From Grifola frondosa (Eukaryota; Basidiomycota; Agaricomycetes; Polyporales; Grifolaceae): a DNA stretch of 64,000 nt. The DNA is taken from positions 744,001 to 808,000 of the forward strand of contig LUGG01000007.1 in the NCBI GenBank assembly GCA_001683735.1, read 5' to 3'. Below, piece after piece: positions 46,996-57,674 of this stretch. The notes beneath the pieces are model-generated. The model was not told where the DNA came from, searched no databases, and worked only from the letters and a program-made list of their open reading frames with translations. Within the stretch, counting starts at the first letter, position 1; each line of letters opens with the position of its first letter. The translations under genes were made by a program, and so were the position numbers.

Positions 46996-47164
46996 GCAAC
47001 TCAGAGTAGTCGTCGTGATGCTTCAATAACGTATTGAGATAGCGTAAGGTCGCGTTGCTGTGGCTTGTGTACGTGATTTGAGTTATCTAGTTATCTGTCC
47101 TTATTCAGATTATAACCTGCAATTCGAGTTTGTACTTTGGACTTCGCGAGAAAATATGAGGGCC

Positions 47165-47325
47165 CATGGAGGAATACTATTGGAATGTGACGGAAATATG
47201 TATATTCCTGTCATATTACTGAAGAATCTGTAATCTGAATGGAATCTTATCGGAATATGGGTGGGATATGCATATCCTGCATATATTCCCTTCTCCCATA
47301 ATCTGGCGTTTCACGCAGTGTGGGC
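47165..47325 (-). repeat. Dispersed repeat, right inverted copy
   Basis: The reverse complement carries CACTGCGTGAAACGCCAGATTATGG and the same AT-rich ATTCC-containing continuation as 45082-45290. Together they flank about 1.9 kb in inverted orientation. Confidence 0.6.
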
Positions 47326-47458
47326 TGTATATACCTGGAGGAGTATCGAGCCTCGTGAAAGTAGAGATTGTGGTCCCTAATTTGGAACATGTTAGCACAA
47401 TGTAAAATAGATGTGGATCTCAATCTGAGTGTGTCGATGTTTCAAAAGGTAAAACACA

Positions 47459-47550
47459 TTCGGATACGGGGAATCGAACCCCGGGCTATCGCGAGCTCGC
47501 ATTTGCGGGCAAATGAGAGGCGATAATGTTAGCCACTACACCATATCCGA
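47459..47550 (-). tRNA. tRNA-Glu(CUC) with intron
   Basis: Minus strand. The acceptor stem TCGGATA pairs with TATCCGA and is followed by discriminator A. The D-arm GTGTAGTGGCTAACAT and T-arm GGGGTTCGATTCCCC match tRNA-Glu. Anticodon CTC in loop CCTCTCA. Length 92 nt, so an intron of about 20 nt lies after the anticodon. Closely related to the UUC gene at 37420. Confidence 0.93.
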
Positions 47551-49915
47551 ATTGAGAAAGAACGCGGTTGAAAATTTATGTTTCATCGGCTCGGGAAGCT
47601 CTTACACAACAGATGTAAATAAACCTTTAGGACGTTTTGTGCGTTCTGTCGGAACATGTCGACTTTTCGCAGGGCGTGTGGACGGAGACTTTCAGTATCG
47701 TTCCCCCATCGTGGCTATCATGCTGTTCTTTCCTGTTAACATTCACTTGGTCCAAATGCCGCTGTGATGATGTCGGCCAATGCGCCGCTATTTATGTAGA
47801 GGTACGGCGAGTCAACCTACAAATAGAGATAATGGTCAGTCCATTCGCAATTTCGCATGTCTATTCTTGCTCATGTGTTAATAGCTAAGTGAAAGTTACA
47901 CCGAAATATATTGATATATGTGTCTTTTTCTGTTCGATTACGACATTCCGGATATGCTAAGTATTACCTGAGATGAACGAAGAAACATGACCAAGACACA
48001 TTTCTTTTTAAAGCAGAGCCGTATCACCAGTTCACTGTGAGAACCGTACGCCCGCAGTTAGAACAATTTCCCTGGGACCTAGCTCAGGTGACCGGACAGA
48101 ATTATACACTTCGATACGGATGGGATACCGCCGGCCCCATGAAGTAAGTGCAGTATTTCTTCCACCGCTCAAATACGGACGAGGGAAATTAACCTTCCCA
48201 TGTTCATCTTCCCACCATGACACTCGACAGTCGCCATGCTGTGCAGATGGTTATGAGTGGTTTCGGGGATAAGGACGCGGAAAAGCAGCCGTCAGTGCAG
48301 ATGATCGACGGCTATGCCGAAAGTGATGAGACGTATAGTATCGACCCTGCGCTCGAGAAGAGGTCTGTGGCTTGACTGCGAATTATCATGCTTCCCACTC
48401 ACGGATTCCTGATTAAAAGGATTGTCCGACGAGTAGACCTCCGGATTCTACCTGCCTCGATGATCATCTGTTTTCTATACTTCATCAACCGCTCGAATAT
48501 TGCGAGTCTTTCATATCGCAGTCCATCCGTATTTTTGACACTCGTTTCATAGGGAAATGCAGAGGTGCTGAACAGCGACACCGGAAACTCGCTCGCGCAG
48601 TCGCTCCACATCTCCAATAAACAGTATCTGGTCGCGCTTATGATCTTCTTCATACCCTACACCATATGCGAAACCCCTTCGAACTACATGCTGAAGAAGT
48701 TCGGTCCCAGCCGCTGGTTTGCCTTCATCATGTTCGGCTGGGGTGCCATGACCATGATACTAGCAGCGACCAAGAACTTTGGTGGGTTCGTAGCCGTACG
48801 ATTCCTTCTGGGAGCCTTTGAGGCAGGTTTTTTCCCGGGGATAATCTACTACCTGACCTTCTGGTACAAACCCGAGGAGCGCGCAGTCCGGATTGCACTC
48901 ATCATTGCGTGTGCAACACTGGGTGGCGCGTTTGGCGGTGCCATCGCGTTCGCTGTGGGGAAGATGAACCTTGCTCGCGGCCTGGAAGCATGGCGCTGGC
49001 TGTTTATCATCGAGGGGGCACCGTCCTGCGCCGGGGCACTCCTCGTTCTTTTCTTCTTCCAGACTATCCCGAGACGGTACCGTGGCTCTCCACCGAAGAG
49101 CGCGAAGTGGCCATTCAACGACTGAAGGGTGTCGCACCTCTGGGGCATGATGCCATCACCTGGAAAGATGCCAGGGCCACCCTACTGGACTGGCGGCTGT
49201 ACGTGCACCACCTGATCTTCCTCGCGGTGTCGGTGCCGTTCTCGAGCATATCGCTGTTCGCGCCGACGATTGTGGAGGGACTTGGGTACGAAGGTCTCGA
49301 CGCACAACTGTTCACTGTGCCTCCATATGCGATCGCGTTCGTCGTTACCATGATCGTCGCATGGATATCGGACAGATATGAGATGCGCGCGTGGGCACTT
49401 TTGCCAGCATGTTGATAGCGGGCGTAAGCTATGTGGTCGAGGGCAAGTTATTCACTGAGTCGTGTTGTACTCTCCGTCTAAAACACTTCCTTACTTGTAC
49501 AGGCGCGCTGCCATCCACTGCGTTTAAGATGCGCTACATTTTCCTCTGCGTGGCCGTCTCGTTCTCGTTCGCAAGCCATCCTCCTTCCTTGAGCTGGCTG
49601 ACAGCAAATTTGCGGAGTACGGGGCCATGACGCTCGCCGTGCCTTTGAACGTCACGATCGCGCAGCTCGGCCAAATACTTGGTGCGCATTTATGTCCCGT
49701 CAGTTTGGGTCTTGATACGAGCGTGTCCTCCCTGCAGGTGTTTATATCTACAAGAGCTCTGAAGCTCCGAGATTCCCGACGGGCCATTATACCAATGCAG
49801 CATTCCTTCTTGGAGTCGCACTTTTCGTTCCTCCATTATGGTATCTCTATGTATGTCGCAATCGGGCGTTGGATCCTGGGGAGCGGAGATGGCGACTGTG
49901 ACATGCGTACATATT
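47531..49915. repeat. Segmental duplication, left copy
   Basis: About 2.4 kb starting within the tRNA-Glu(CUC) gene and covering the MFS gene and its upstream region. The right copy is at 51502-53955, in direct orientation, offset about 3.99 kb. Confidence 0.85.
48217..49901 (+). CDS. MFS transporter, allantoate permease (Dal5) type, copy 1
   Basis: Twelve-span major facilitator of the anion:cation symporter group, expected in the plasma membrane. Start at ATG 48217 (CCACC before it); exons 48217-48362, 48420-48501 and from 48553. Segments: NRSNI then GNAEVLNSDTGNSLA, QYLVALMIFFIPYTICETPSN, MLKKFGPSRW, GWGAMTMILAATKNFGG, RFLLGAFEAGFFPGIIYYLTFWY, EERAVRIALI, EAWRWLFIIEGAPS, DYPETVPWLSTEERE, and YKSSEAPRFPTGHYTNAAF near the end. 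These are the family signatures. The second intron (48502-48552) begins with GC. Two homopolymer shifts interrupt the frame: TTCCAGAC near 49063 and GTGGGCAC near 49393; copy 2 has the longer runs at both. Substrate unknown (allantoate, ureidosuccinate, nicotinate-like anions in the family). Confidence 0.85.
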
Positions 49916-49954
49916 GATTTGGTTTTTTCTCCCGCGCGAGAACTTTGTATGCTT

Positions 49955-51190
49955 TCAAGATTGCAACGTATCACGGTTGACCTTCTCACTGTCTGTAGAG
50001 AAATGGATTGAGAACACGGAGGTGTTGAGTTCATCTACGGGCAGCGGCGATGACCATGTCACAGTAGCGGAAGCATCTCCTATTTGAGCATCAATCGTCT
50101 GCACATCGGTCTGTGTTACGACCATAATACTTTTCCCATCCGGAGTAAACGCAGTGGCAAGAATTTGTGCCTTCAGAGAAAGTCGTCGTAACAAGGCCCA
50201 GGATGACGCATTCCAGCCCTCACAAATCCCCTCTGGCTCCACGTTGTCATTGAGCGGATTTGTTCTCTAGAAACATGAAATATTATGATGATCCGAAGAT
50301 AGTTGGAGAAAGAAATTGCGATGCCCGTCGTGTTTTATTGTGATGACAAGACGGAGCAAAAGTGAGTGCGGAAATGTAGATTTGCTCCGGACAGCAGTCG
50401 ATAGGAGCATAGTACTCCAAGACGAAGCGGTAGGCGTCGTTCAAAAATAAGTGTGGTCCTGTGTACTAGAATTCTAATAGCATCATCAGACGAATGTAAT
50501 AGCATCCGACGTATGATCACGAACCGCACGCCAATCGCGAGCACTGGTAAGGGCCATCATCACCGCAACGTCGAGCCGATCCATGATGCTCAATGCCTCG
50601 ATCCAGAATAGCAGTCGCTCGCGGCAGAACATCTCAAGGGACTGCACGAGCACCATCACGTCCTGGGATCCGGAACCACGCAAGATGAGTTGCCCAGTGG
50701 AGGAAAGCACACCGAATGCCAGTATGCACTGGCAGGTAAGTATCGACGCGGGTGGGCAGATTCGAGGCCTCGTTCCTGTGAATAGGAGTATCAGACAACC
50801 GACACACATTGCGCTAAGCTGTGTGGTAAGGATTAGCACTGGACTATTTGCCGTTAAGTGTATCTCACCTACGGAACTGTTCGACATCTACACTGGACCA
50901 GTTCGCGAGCGCGCGAGGATCGGACGGGTTTTACGAGGCCCAGCTTGCACAGATTGACACAGAACCGACCGATTTGGTGAAGAGCACACAACTTTCGCGT
51001 ACTTGGGCTCGGTTGATCCAGTGCAGGCAGTGCGCCGATGTGCAAGGCGCAAGAGTGAGCCTCGGTCGCCAGGAAGTATGCATCAACGTCGAATGAAGAA
51101 ATAATGGGTATATCAAGCACGGGAGCTACAGTCAGAAAGGAGGTATCGGAAGATCCGCGAGGAACCGAAACTCGAGCTACAGGCAAAATG
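49955..51190 (-). pseudogene. STAND NTPase / WD40 gene fragment
   Basis: On the minus strand, pieces typical of agaricomycete NACHT-WD40 proteins occur in order: NLCKLGLVK (about 50.95 kb), GIRCAFLHWATHLAWF (about 50.7 kb), CRERLLFWIEALSIMDRLDVAV (about 50.6 kb) and a beta-propeller-like stretch, LATAFTPDGKSIMVVTQ (about 50.15 kb). The nucleotide-binding domain is missing and frames change, so it is a 3' relic. Such proteins are implicated in fungal non-self recognition. It lies exactly between the two duplicated MFS segments. Confidence 0.65.
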
Positions 51191-51501
51191 AATGTGTCAT
51201 TAGCGTGTCAACTTGGTCGAGGATAGCGACCAGCAAGAGATGCATGACAATGCATCTGACAGCGTAATGCTGAACATCCTCATCTAATCACTAAGTGGGA
51301 GAAGGCGTTAGGAACTTGAAGCTGGTAGCACTGAGCGAAGCTGCTCAAGTAATACCTGACCCAGAATATCAACCTTGAACGAACGCTGAACGAACGTCGC
51401 ACGTTCGACCTGTAATTAAGTTGGCAGTTCCAGAGAGCACAGCGAACGTCGAGCTTAGAGCATATAGTAGCCTAGTACGCGCGTACGGCAACCGGTGCAC
51501 T

Positions 51502-51528
51502 TAACGTTGGCCACCAAACCGTATCCGA
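51502..51528 (-). pseudogene. tRNA-Glu 5' relic
   Basis: Matches the first about 27 bases of the tRNA-Glu(CUC) gene (acceptor stem 5' strand and D-arm) with substitutions. No anticodon or 3' half follows. It marks the left boundary of the right MFS duplication. Confidence 0.7.
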
Positions 51529-53955
51529 ATTGGGAAGGAAGGCGGTTGAGTTCATCGGCCGTCATCGGCCCGGGAAGCTTTGGAACAACAAATGTAAATA
51601 ACCTTGAGGAGCGCTCCTCATTTATTTCTGTGCAGTCGGAACGCGTCAACCGTCGCGGGGCGTGTAGACGGAGACCTGTAATATCAATGCTTCATCGTGA
51701 TTATCATACTTTTCTTTATTCGTTCGGACCAGATGCGACTGTCATGACGTCCGAGGCCAATATTGCGCTGCTATTTATGCAGGAGTAGTGCGGCGATTCC
51801 ACCTACAAATAGCGATATGGTCAGTCCATTCACGTAACTATCCTTGCTCATGTGTTGACAGCGATGTGAAAGACATTCAACATCGACGTGATAGAGCTCG
51901 CCATATATATTCATGCAAGTTACACAGAGATGTTGATATATGCGTCTTTGCCTGTTCGATCACGACATTCCGGATATATTCAGTGTTATCTAACTTGGAG
52001 AGGTGAAGGAAGAACATGACCAAGACATGTCCCTTTTTAAAGCAGAATTCTGTCACCAGTTCACTGTGAGAAACGTACGCCCGCACTTAGAACAAGTTTC
52101 CCTGGGGCCTAGCTCAGGTGACCGGACGTAAGCAAGTGCGGTGTTCTTCTACCGCTCAAATACAGATGAGGGAAGTTACTCTTACCATGTTCATCTTCCC
52201 ACCATGATACTTGAAAATCACCATATTGTGCAGACGGTTATCAGTGATTTCGGGGAGAAGGGAGCGGAGAAGGACCCGTCGGTACAGATGATCGACAGCT
52301 ATGCCGAAAGTGATCAGACGTATAGTATCGGCGCTGCACTGGAGAAGAGGTCCGTGGCTTGATTGCGAATTATCGTGCTTCCCACTCACAATCATTGATT
52401 GCCAGGATTGTCCGGCGAGTGGACCTCCGGATTGTCCCTGCTTCAATGATCATCTATTTTTTTGTGCTTCCTCAACCGCTCGAACATTGTGAGTCGTTCA
52501 TATCCGAGTCTATCCATACTTTTGACAGTCATTCCATAGGGAAATGCACAGGTGCTGAACAGCGACACTGGCAACTCGCTCGCACAGACACTTCACGTCT
52601 CGGACAAACAATATCTGGTCGCGCTCATGATCTTTTTCATATCCTATACCATATTTGAAACCCCCTCGAACTACATGCTCAAGAAGTTCGGGCCCAGCCG
52701 CTGGTTCGCCTTCCTCATGTTCGGCTGGGGTGCTATGACCATGATACTGGGAGTGACCAAGAACTTCGGCGGTATTGTCGCTGTGCGGTTCCTTTTGGGA
52801 GCCTTCGAGGCAGGTCTGTTCCCGGGATTATCTACTGCCTGACCTTCTGGTACAAGCCCGAGGAGCGTGCGGTCCGGATTGCACTCATCGTTGCGTGTGC
52901 GACGTTGGCAGGCGCATTCGGCGGGGCCATCGCATTCGCTGTGGGGAAAATGAACCTTGCTCTCGGCCTGGAAGCATGGCGCTGGCTGTTTATCATCGAG
53001 GGGGCGCCGTCTTGCGCGGGGGCACTCCTCATCTTTCTCTTCTTCCCGGACTACCCCGAGACGGTACCGTGGCTCTCTACCGAAGAGCGCGAAGTGGCCG
53101 TCCACCGACTGAAGGGCGTCGCATCGCTGGGGCACGACGTCATCACCTGGAAAGATGCGAAGGCGACCCTACTGGACTGGCGGCTGTATGTGCACCACCT
53201 GATCTTTATCGCAGTCTCGGTGCCATTCTCGAGCATATCGCTATTCGCGCCGACAATTGTGGAAGGGCTCGGATATGAGGGCCTCGACGCGCAACTGTTC
53301 ACTGTGCCCCCTTATGCGATCGCGTTCGTTGTTACCGTAGTCGTCGCATGGATATCGGACAGATATGAGGTGCGCGCGTGGGGCACTTTTGCCAGCATGC
53401 TGATAGCGGGCGTAAGCTTTGTGGTCGAGGGCAAGTTATTCGCTGAACTGTGCTGTACTCTCCGTCTGATACGATTCCTTACTTGCACAGGCGCGCTGCC
53501 ATCCACCGCATTCAAGATGCGCTACATTTTCCTCTGCGTGGCCGTCTCGTTCTCGTTCGCGAGCCATCCTCCTTCCTTGAGCTGGCTGACGGCGAATTTG
53601 CGGAGTACGGGTGCCATGACGCTCGCCGTGCCTCTGAATGTGACGATTGCTCAGATCGGCCAAATACTTGGTGCGCATTTATGTCCCGTCGTTTGGATCT
53701 TGATACGAGCGTGTTCTCCCTGCAGGTGTTTATATCTACAAGAGCTCTGAAGCTCCGAGATTCCCTACGGGCCATTATACAAAACGCGGCATTCCTTCTT
53801 GGAGTCGCACCTTTTGTTCCTGCATTATGGTATCTCTACGTATGTCGCAATCGGGCGTTGGGTCCTGGGGAGCGAGAGATGGCGACTGTGACATGCGTAC
53901 ATATTGGTGTGGTGTTTCTCCCAGCGCAGGAATTTTGTATGCCTTCAAAGGTTGC
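51502..53955. repeat. Segmental duplication, right copy
   Basis: Direct repeat of 47531-49915, including upstream sequence and the whole MFS gene. Coding parts are strongly conserved, non-coding parts less so. Confidence 0.85.
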
Positions 53956-53971
53956 AGCATCTCACGATTGA
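52204..53971 (+). CDS. MFS transporter, allantoate permease (Dal5) type, copy 2
   Basis: Paralogue of the gene at 48217 with the same order of segments. The start is ATG 52204; the internal Met codons used by copy 1 at 48247 and 48253 are ACG and ATC here, supporting the upstream start in both. The second intron is 52489-52539 with a GT donor, where copy 1 has GC. Long open stretch 52905-53750 covers the middle membrane segments. Apparent breaks: a T7 run near 52460 (one T more than expected), CCCGGGATTATC near 52826 (one G fewer) and AAAACGC near 53780 (one A more). All three are homopolymers. The C-terminus differs after ALGPGERE by a one-base change and reads to 53971. Confidence 0.83.
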
Positions 53972-55074
53972 CCTTCCTGCATAATGAGCATCAAGGATCA
54001 ACATATTTCACTGTGGATACTTGCCTGTTCGTCCAGACGCTCGGCGGAGGCCCTAATTTAGAATGCATCGTTCTATGGACGTTCAACTCGACCTTCATAT
54101 GTTTTTCCAGTGCTCTTTCTTCGTACCAAATTAATGCATTTACCTATTTCCCCCCAATTTTTTTTCCAAGCGTGAGGGGAAATTAGCCCACCTGAGTAAA
54201 TTAGCTCACGCATTTGATATGTCGAGCGCCCATCCATAATAAGCTGTCCGCCTTCCTGTTATGGAATGTGTCATTCGCGCGATTTCGTCATCGCTGTCAT
54301 TGTTCATTTATTTCTGTCGATCGCAGACTGTCAGATTGGTATAAATACGAAGACCCCCTCTGAGATCTTTTGACTCCCCTCTTCTACCTTTAGTACCTTT
54401 AGTATGCTATGCACCTCGTGTCTATCGTTGAACTTGAGCTCGAAGACTCGGCGCCCCCGTTGTCTACAACAGATGTGAGGTATGTAAATTATAAGTCTAT
54501 ACATGTGACTCCCTTCATATTCCAATGGACTACATAGTCATTGGCGGAATTGTATGGCGAATGCCGTACAGTACGTGGCTTGCGAAGTCTTGCGCATAGG
54601 ATGAACCTCGAAACACATCGCCTTCGTGGTTCCCTCACAGTAGCAACTTTGTTGCAGTTACTATGACAGACACAGCAGTTGGGAGATGGAAGGCGGTGCA
54701 CACGATATCTTGACTATATGCGGTGTCCTGGTCGTGTCCTAGCCAACGACTGACCACGGTCTCCCATCTTCTGATAGGTTGAGGGTTGCTTTTTATGGAG
54801 TGCTGTAACCTGTCCTTGCGACGCAGAGTGGGCGCGCATTCGCGGGAGAAGAGACGCGTCCGACGCGGAACCGGAGCGACCGAGGATGCGGGGGCGCCGA
54901 TGATGGGGTCGATCGCGTCCGGCGTCTCTCACCGATGCTTGGGGCTCGCTTTGTTCAGTGTTCGAATCGACCGTGGTAACATCCAGGACGCTATGCTTCA
55001 CCGTCTGCTCTACACTTCCTAATCACATCTCGTCGATAACCTGATCTGACTGCTGCGCGCGTCCACATCTAGCA
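53972..55074. other. Intergenic, nothing recognised
   Basis: A little over 1 kb of spacer with short ORFs on both strands and no family resemblance. It should hold the promoter of the following gene. No RNA gene or repeat seen. Confidence 0.45.
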
Positions 55075-57196
55075 ATGGCTACGTCAGATTCTGAATCGCC
55101 GGTCTCGGGCGATGCCAGCCAATCTGAGCTTAAGAAGCCTAGACGACAGGTCGCTTTCTACCCCAACATGAACTCGTCCAACAAGCCGCAGAAACCGTTC
55201 AGTCGCAGCGCCGCAAAACGCGAGAGCGTTATGGCGTTGGGGAGTATTGAGTACCTGCAGCACTACTTTACCAAGTCCGGGCTCGCATCGGACAAATAGT
55301 ACGTACCACACTCCGCTTTGGGTTGTAACCACACCACTTATGACTGCAGTCCAACGAACAAGCCCAATAGTGGCATGGTTCCTGCTATCGGATCCCTATC
55401 TACGCTCAAGAACAGGCCACACGTACAAGATTTCGTGCTACCACCTTCTCCGATCCTCCCTCCTCCCACATACCCTTCCTTCCCGCCGTTCGTCAAGACA
55501 TACGAGACCGACCCAGATCACCTCCGCCCAGGCGTGATCGAAGATCTCAATGCTGTCTCGCTAGCATGGAATATCAACCAACGGCCACGAGATCCTTCTC
55601 TTCTTCACGTCGGAGACATGCCGCGCGACACAATCGACGTGCTGGATGTGCTTAAGACGACGACGCGCACGGTGCGGTCCGTGCGTAACTACCTCGTGTC
55701 TCTGCCTGACGACAACGCTGTGACTCCCCGCCCTTTACAAGCCTTTCGCCCTCCAAATCAGCGCCTTTCTCCCCCAAGCGTGAGGCGTCGCGCCCCAATT
55801 CACCATTTGATCCCCTTACGCGCGTGCGCGGTCGGGCGCTGGAGGTACTGACAGTACTTCGCGCACTGGAGGAAAATGCACGATTACCACTCTCGCATGA
55901 CGCATATGACGCGCAGAGCGATCACGGACAGAGCGATCAAGGATCGCGTGCTCCATCGCCCGCGCTGCACGGTGACGAGGCGGTGTCCATATCGTTCATA
56001 GATATCGGTGGTTCGCGCGCAGTGCCAGTGTGGGAGGACGAGGACGGGAGCGATGCACGGAGTGATGAAGGGAGAGCGAGAAGCGAGACCGGTGGGATGA
56101 ACGTCTTGTGCTGGGTGGCGGGTGGCTGTACAGGCAGGATGTCCGCTTGGAGGACCTAGGGCACGAGCGGGAGGTCATCGCGGAATACTTGGATGCGGTG
56201 GATGAAGTGCTGTTTGGCGGACCATCAGACGGACGGCGGGGATGGGATCGAGAGAAGGAGCGGGCAGAGCGGAAAGAGCGTGCGGAGAGGGAAGCGCGGG
56301 CAAAGAACCGCAGGGTGAGCGCGGGGGACGTGATCAGCGACGCGTCTTTGGAGAAGAAATCGAAACGACGCGTCGTGTCTGCGAACATGATCGACGCTAT
56401 GCGTGAAATGGTCGTGACCGAAGAGCCTGAAGAAATGGAGGCCATTGCAGAGGAAGATGCAGTGGAGGACGAGGAACTACCCGAGTGGGCGAAACGGACG
56501 AGCTTTATTGATGACGATCTCGGTGAGTTCTGCGGCGTGCGATGTCTACGTGTGTTGACAGCATGCTAGGACGTCTGCACGCGCTCCTCGGTGCCCTACT
56601 GCCAACATATCTCCTGCCACTATTACCCTCATCGGCCGACCGCTCTGCATTGTTGCACGCGTTATCGTCTGGACAGCTGTTGTGCGTGGCGTACAACACT
56701 GGCGTGCGGCGGTCACGTAAACCGTGGGATACGTAAATAAAGACGCGATTCACGACATTGCAGCGCTGGAGGCGCAGGCGGCAGGCGAAGAGGACAGCGA
56801 GAAGCGCGAGAAGGGGAAGCGTGGGTGGACATTCCGGCGGACGGACAACCTGCGGTTATGGGCGGCGTGAGTGGCAACTACCATCTTTTCCTGGACACAT
56901 GAATCTCACAACATATTCCTCGGTCCAGAGCACTGAAGCTACGATACATGCTTCACGTAGTGTCACCGGCAAGTGCAAAGCGTGTACGCGAAACGGATAC
57001 ACCCACGGACGGGAACACTCCTGCGGGCTCGCCAGTACCGTCTTTAGTGAGTTTCCCGAGCACCGTTACGGAGGACTCGATCGTGTTCGACGCGCCGCTT
57101 GTGGCGCGCATGGACCCCGGGTGGGAAGATGTGCTGGAAAGGCTCGTGCTCAAGTGGGTCGAGATGGTCATAGGTGAGCGAAGAGGCGAGCGGTAG
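55075..57196 (+). CDS. Conserved fungal protein of unknown function, CH-like C-terminal region
   Basis: Exon 1 55075-55298, intron 55299-55349, exon 2 from 55350; a later intron starts at GTGAGT 56868. Order: a polar N-terminus, LGSIEYLQHYFTKSGL, a proline-rich segment, NAVSLAWNINQRPRDPSLLHVGDMP, a long charged linker (EREKERAERKERAEREARAK, a likely coiled coil), and a C-terminal region LHALLGALLPTYLLPLLP, GQLLCVAYNTGVRRSRKPWGYV, DNLRLWAAALKLRY. That last region resembles a calponin-homology fold in layout, which is only an inference. Three apparent breaks lie at short runs: about 55750, GGTGGGA near 56092 and TGGGATACG near 56727. Each resolves with one base. I do not recognise a named gene. 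Confidence 0.6.
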
Positions 57197-57674
57197 TCCC
57201 TTCATGCGTCTCGCACCAGACGCGGGTTGTCGATTGTGTTCGCCGCGATGTAGCGGCGCGTGTAGGATCGATCTGACGAGTGGATTCAGAAGTGTCCAAT
57301 AGGCTACCCTATGTCCTTGTTGATTCCCAAGCTGCATTCCATTACCATTTATTGTTGCTAGCTGGTTGAGATCGCCTTCTAATGGTCTACCCGCATACAT
57401 TGGCGATATGCGATGCCATGATCACTTACCGGGGCTCTGTTTTGCGATGGATATTCAAGTCGAGATGTGGGTATAGCTAGCTGCTTCTGACATATTACGA
57501 AGGGAAGGTTGAGGAGGGGTTTATTGACAAGATTACGGTAAATACTTGAAGTACGAGGAGAGGAACAGCAGTGCTCAGCGCGTCATAACACGTCGAACAC
57601 AAGCACTGTGCGCAATTGTAGAGGGGATCAGTCCAACCATAGGTTTTTACGCAGGCATCCTCGAGACGCGCTCG
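57197..57674. other. Intergenic between converging genes
   Basis: Holds the 3' ends of the plus-strand unknown gene and minus-strand TOM70. Nothing else seen. Confidence 0.5.

Noticed and set aside
51502..51528. A third tRNA-Glu gene
   Set aside because: Only the 5' 27 bases match; the anticodon arm and T-arm are missing.
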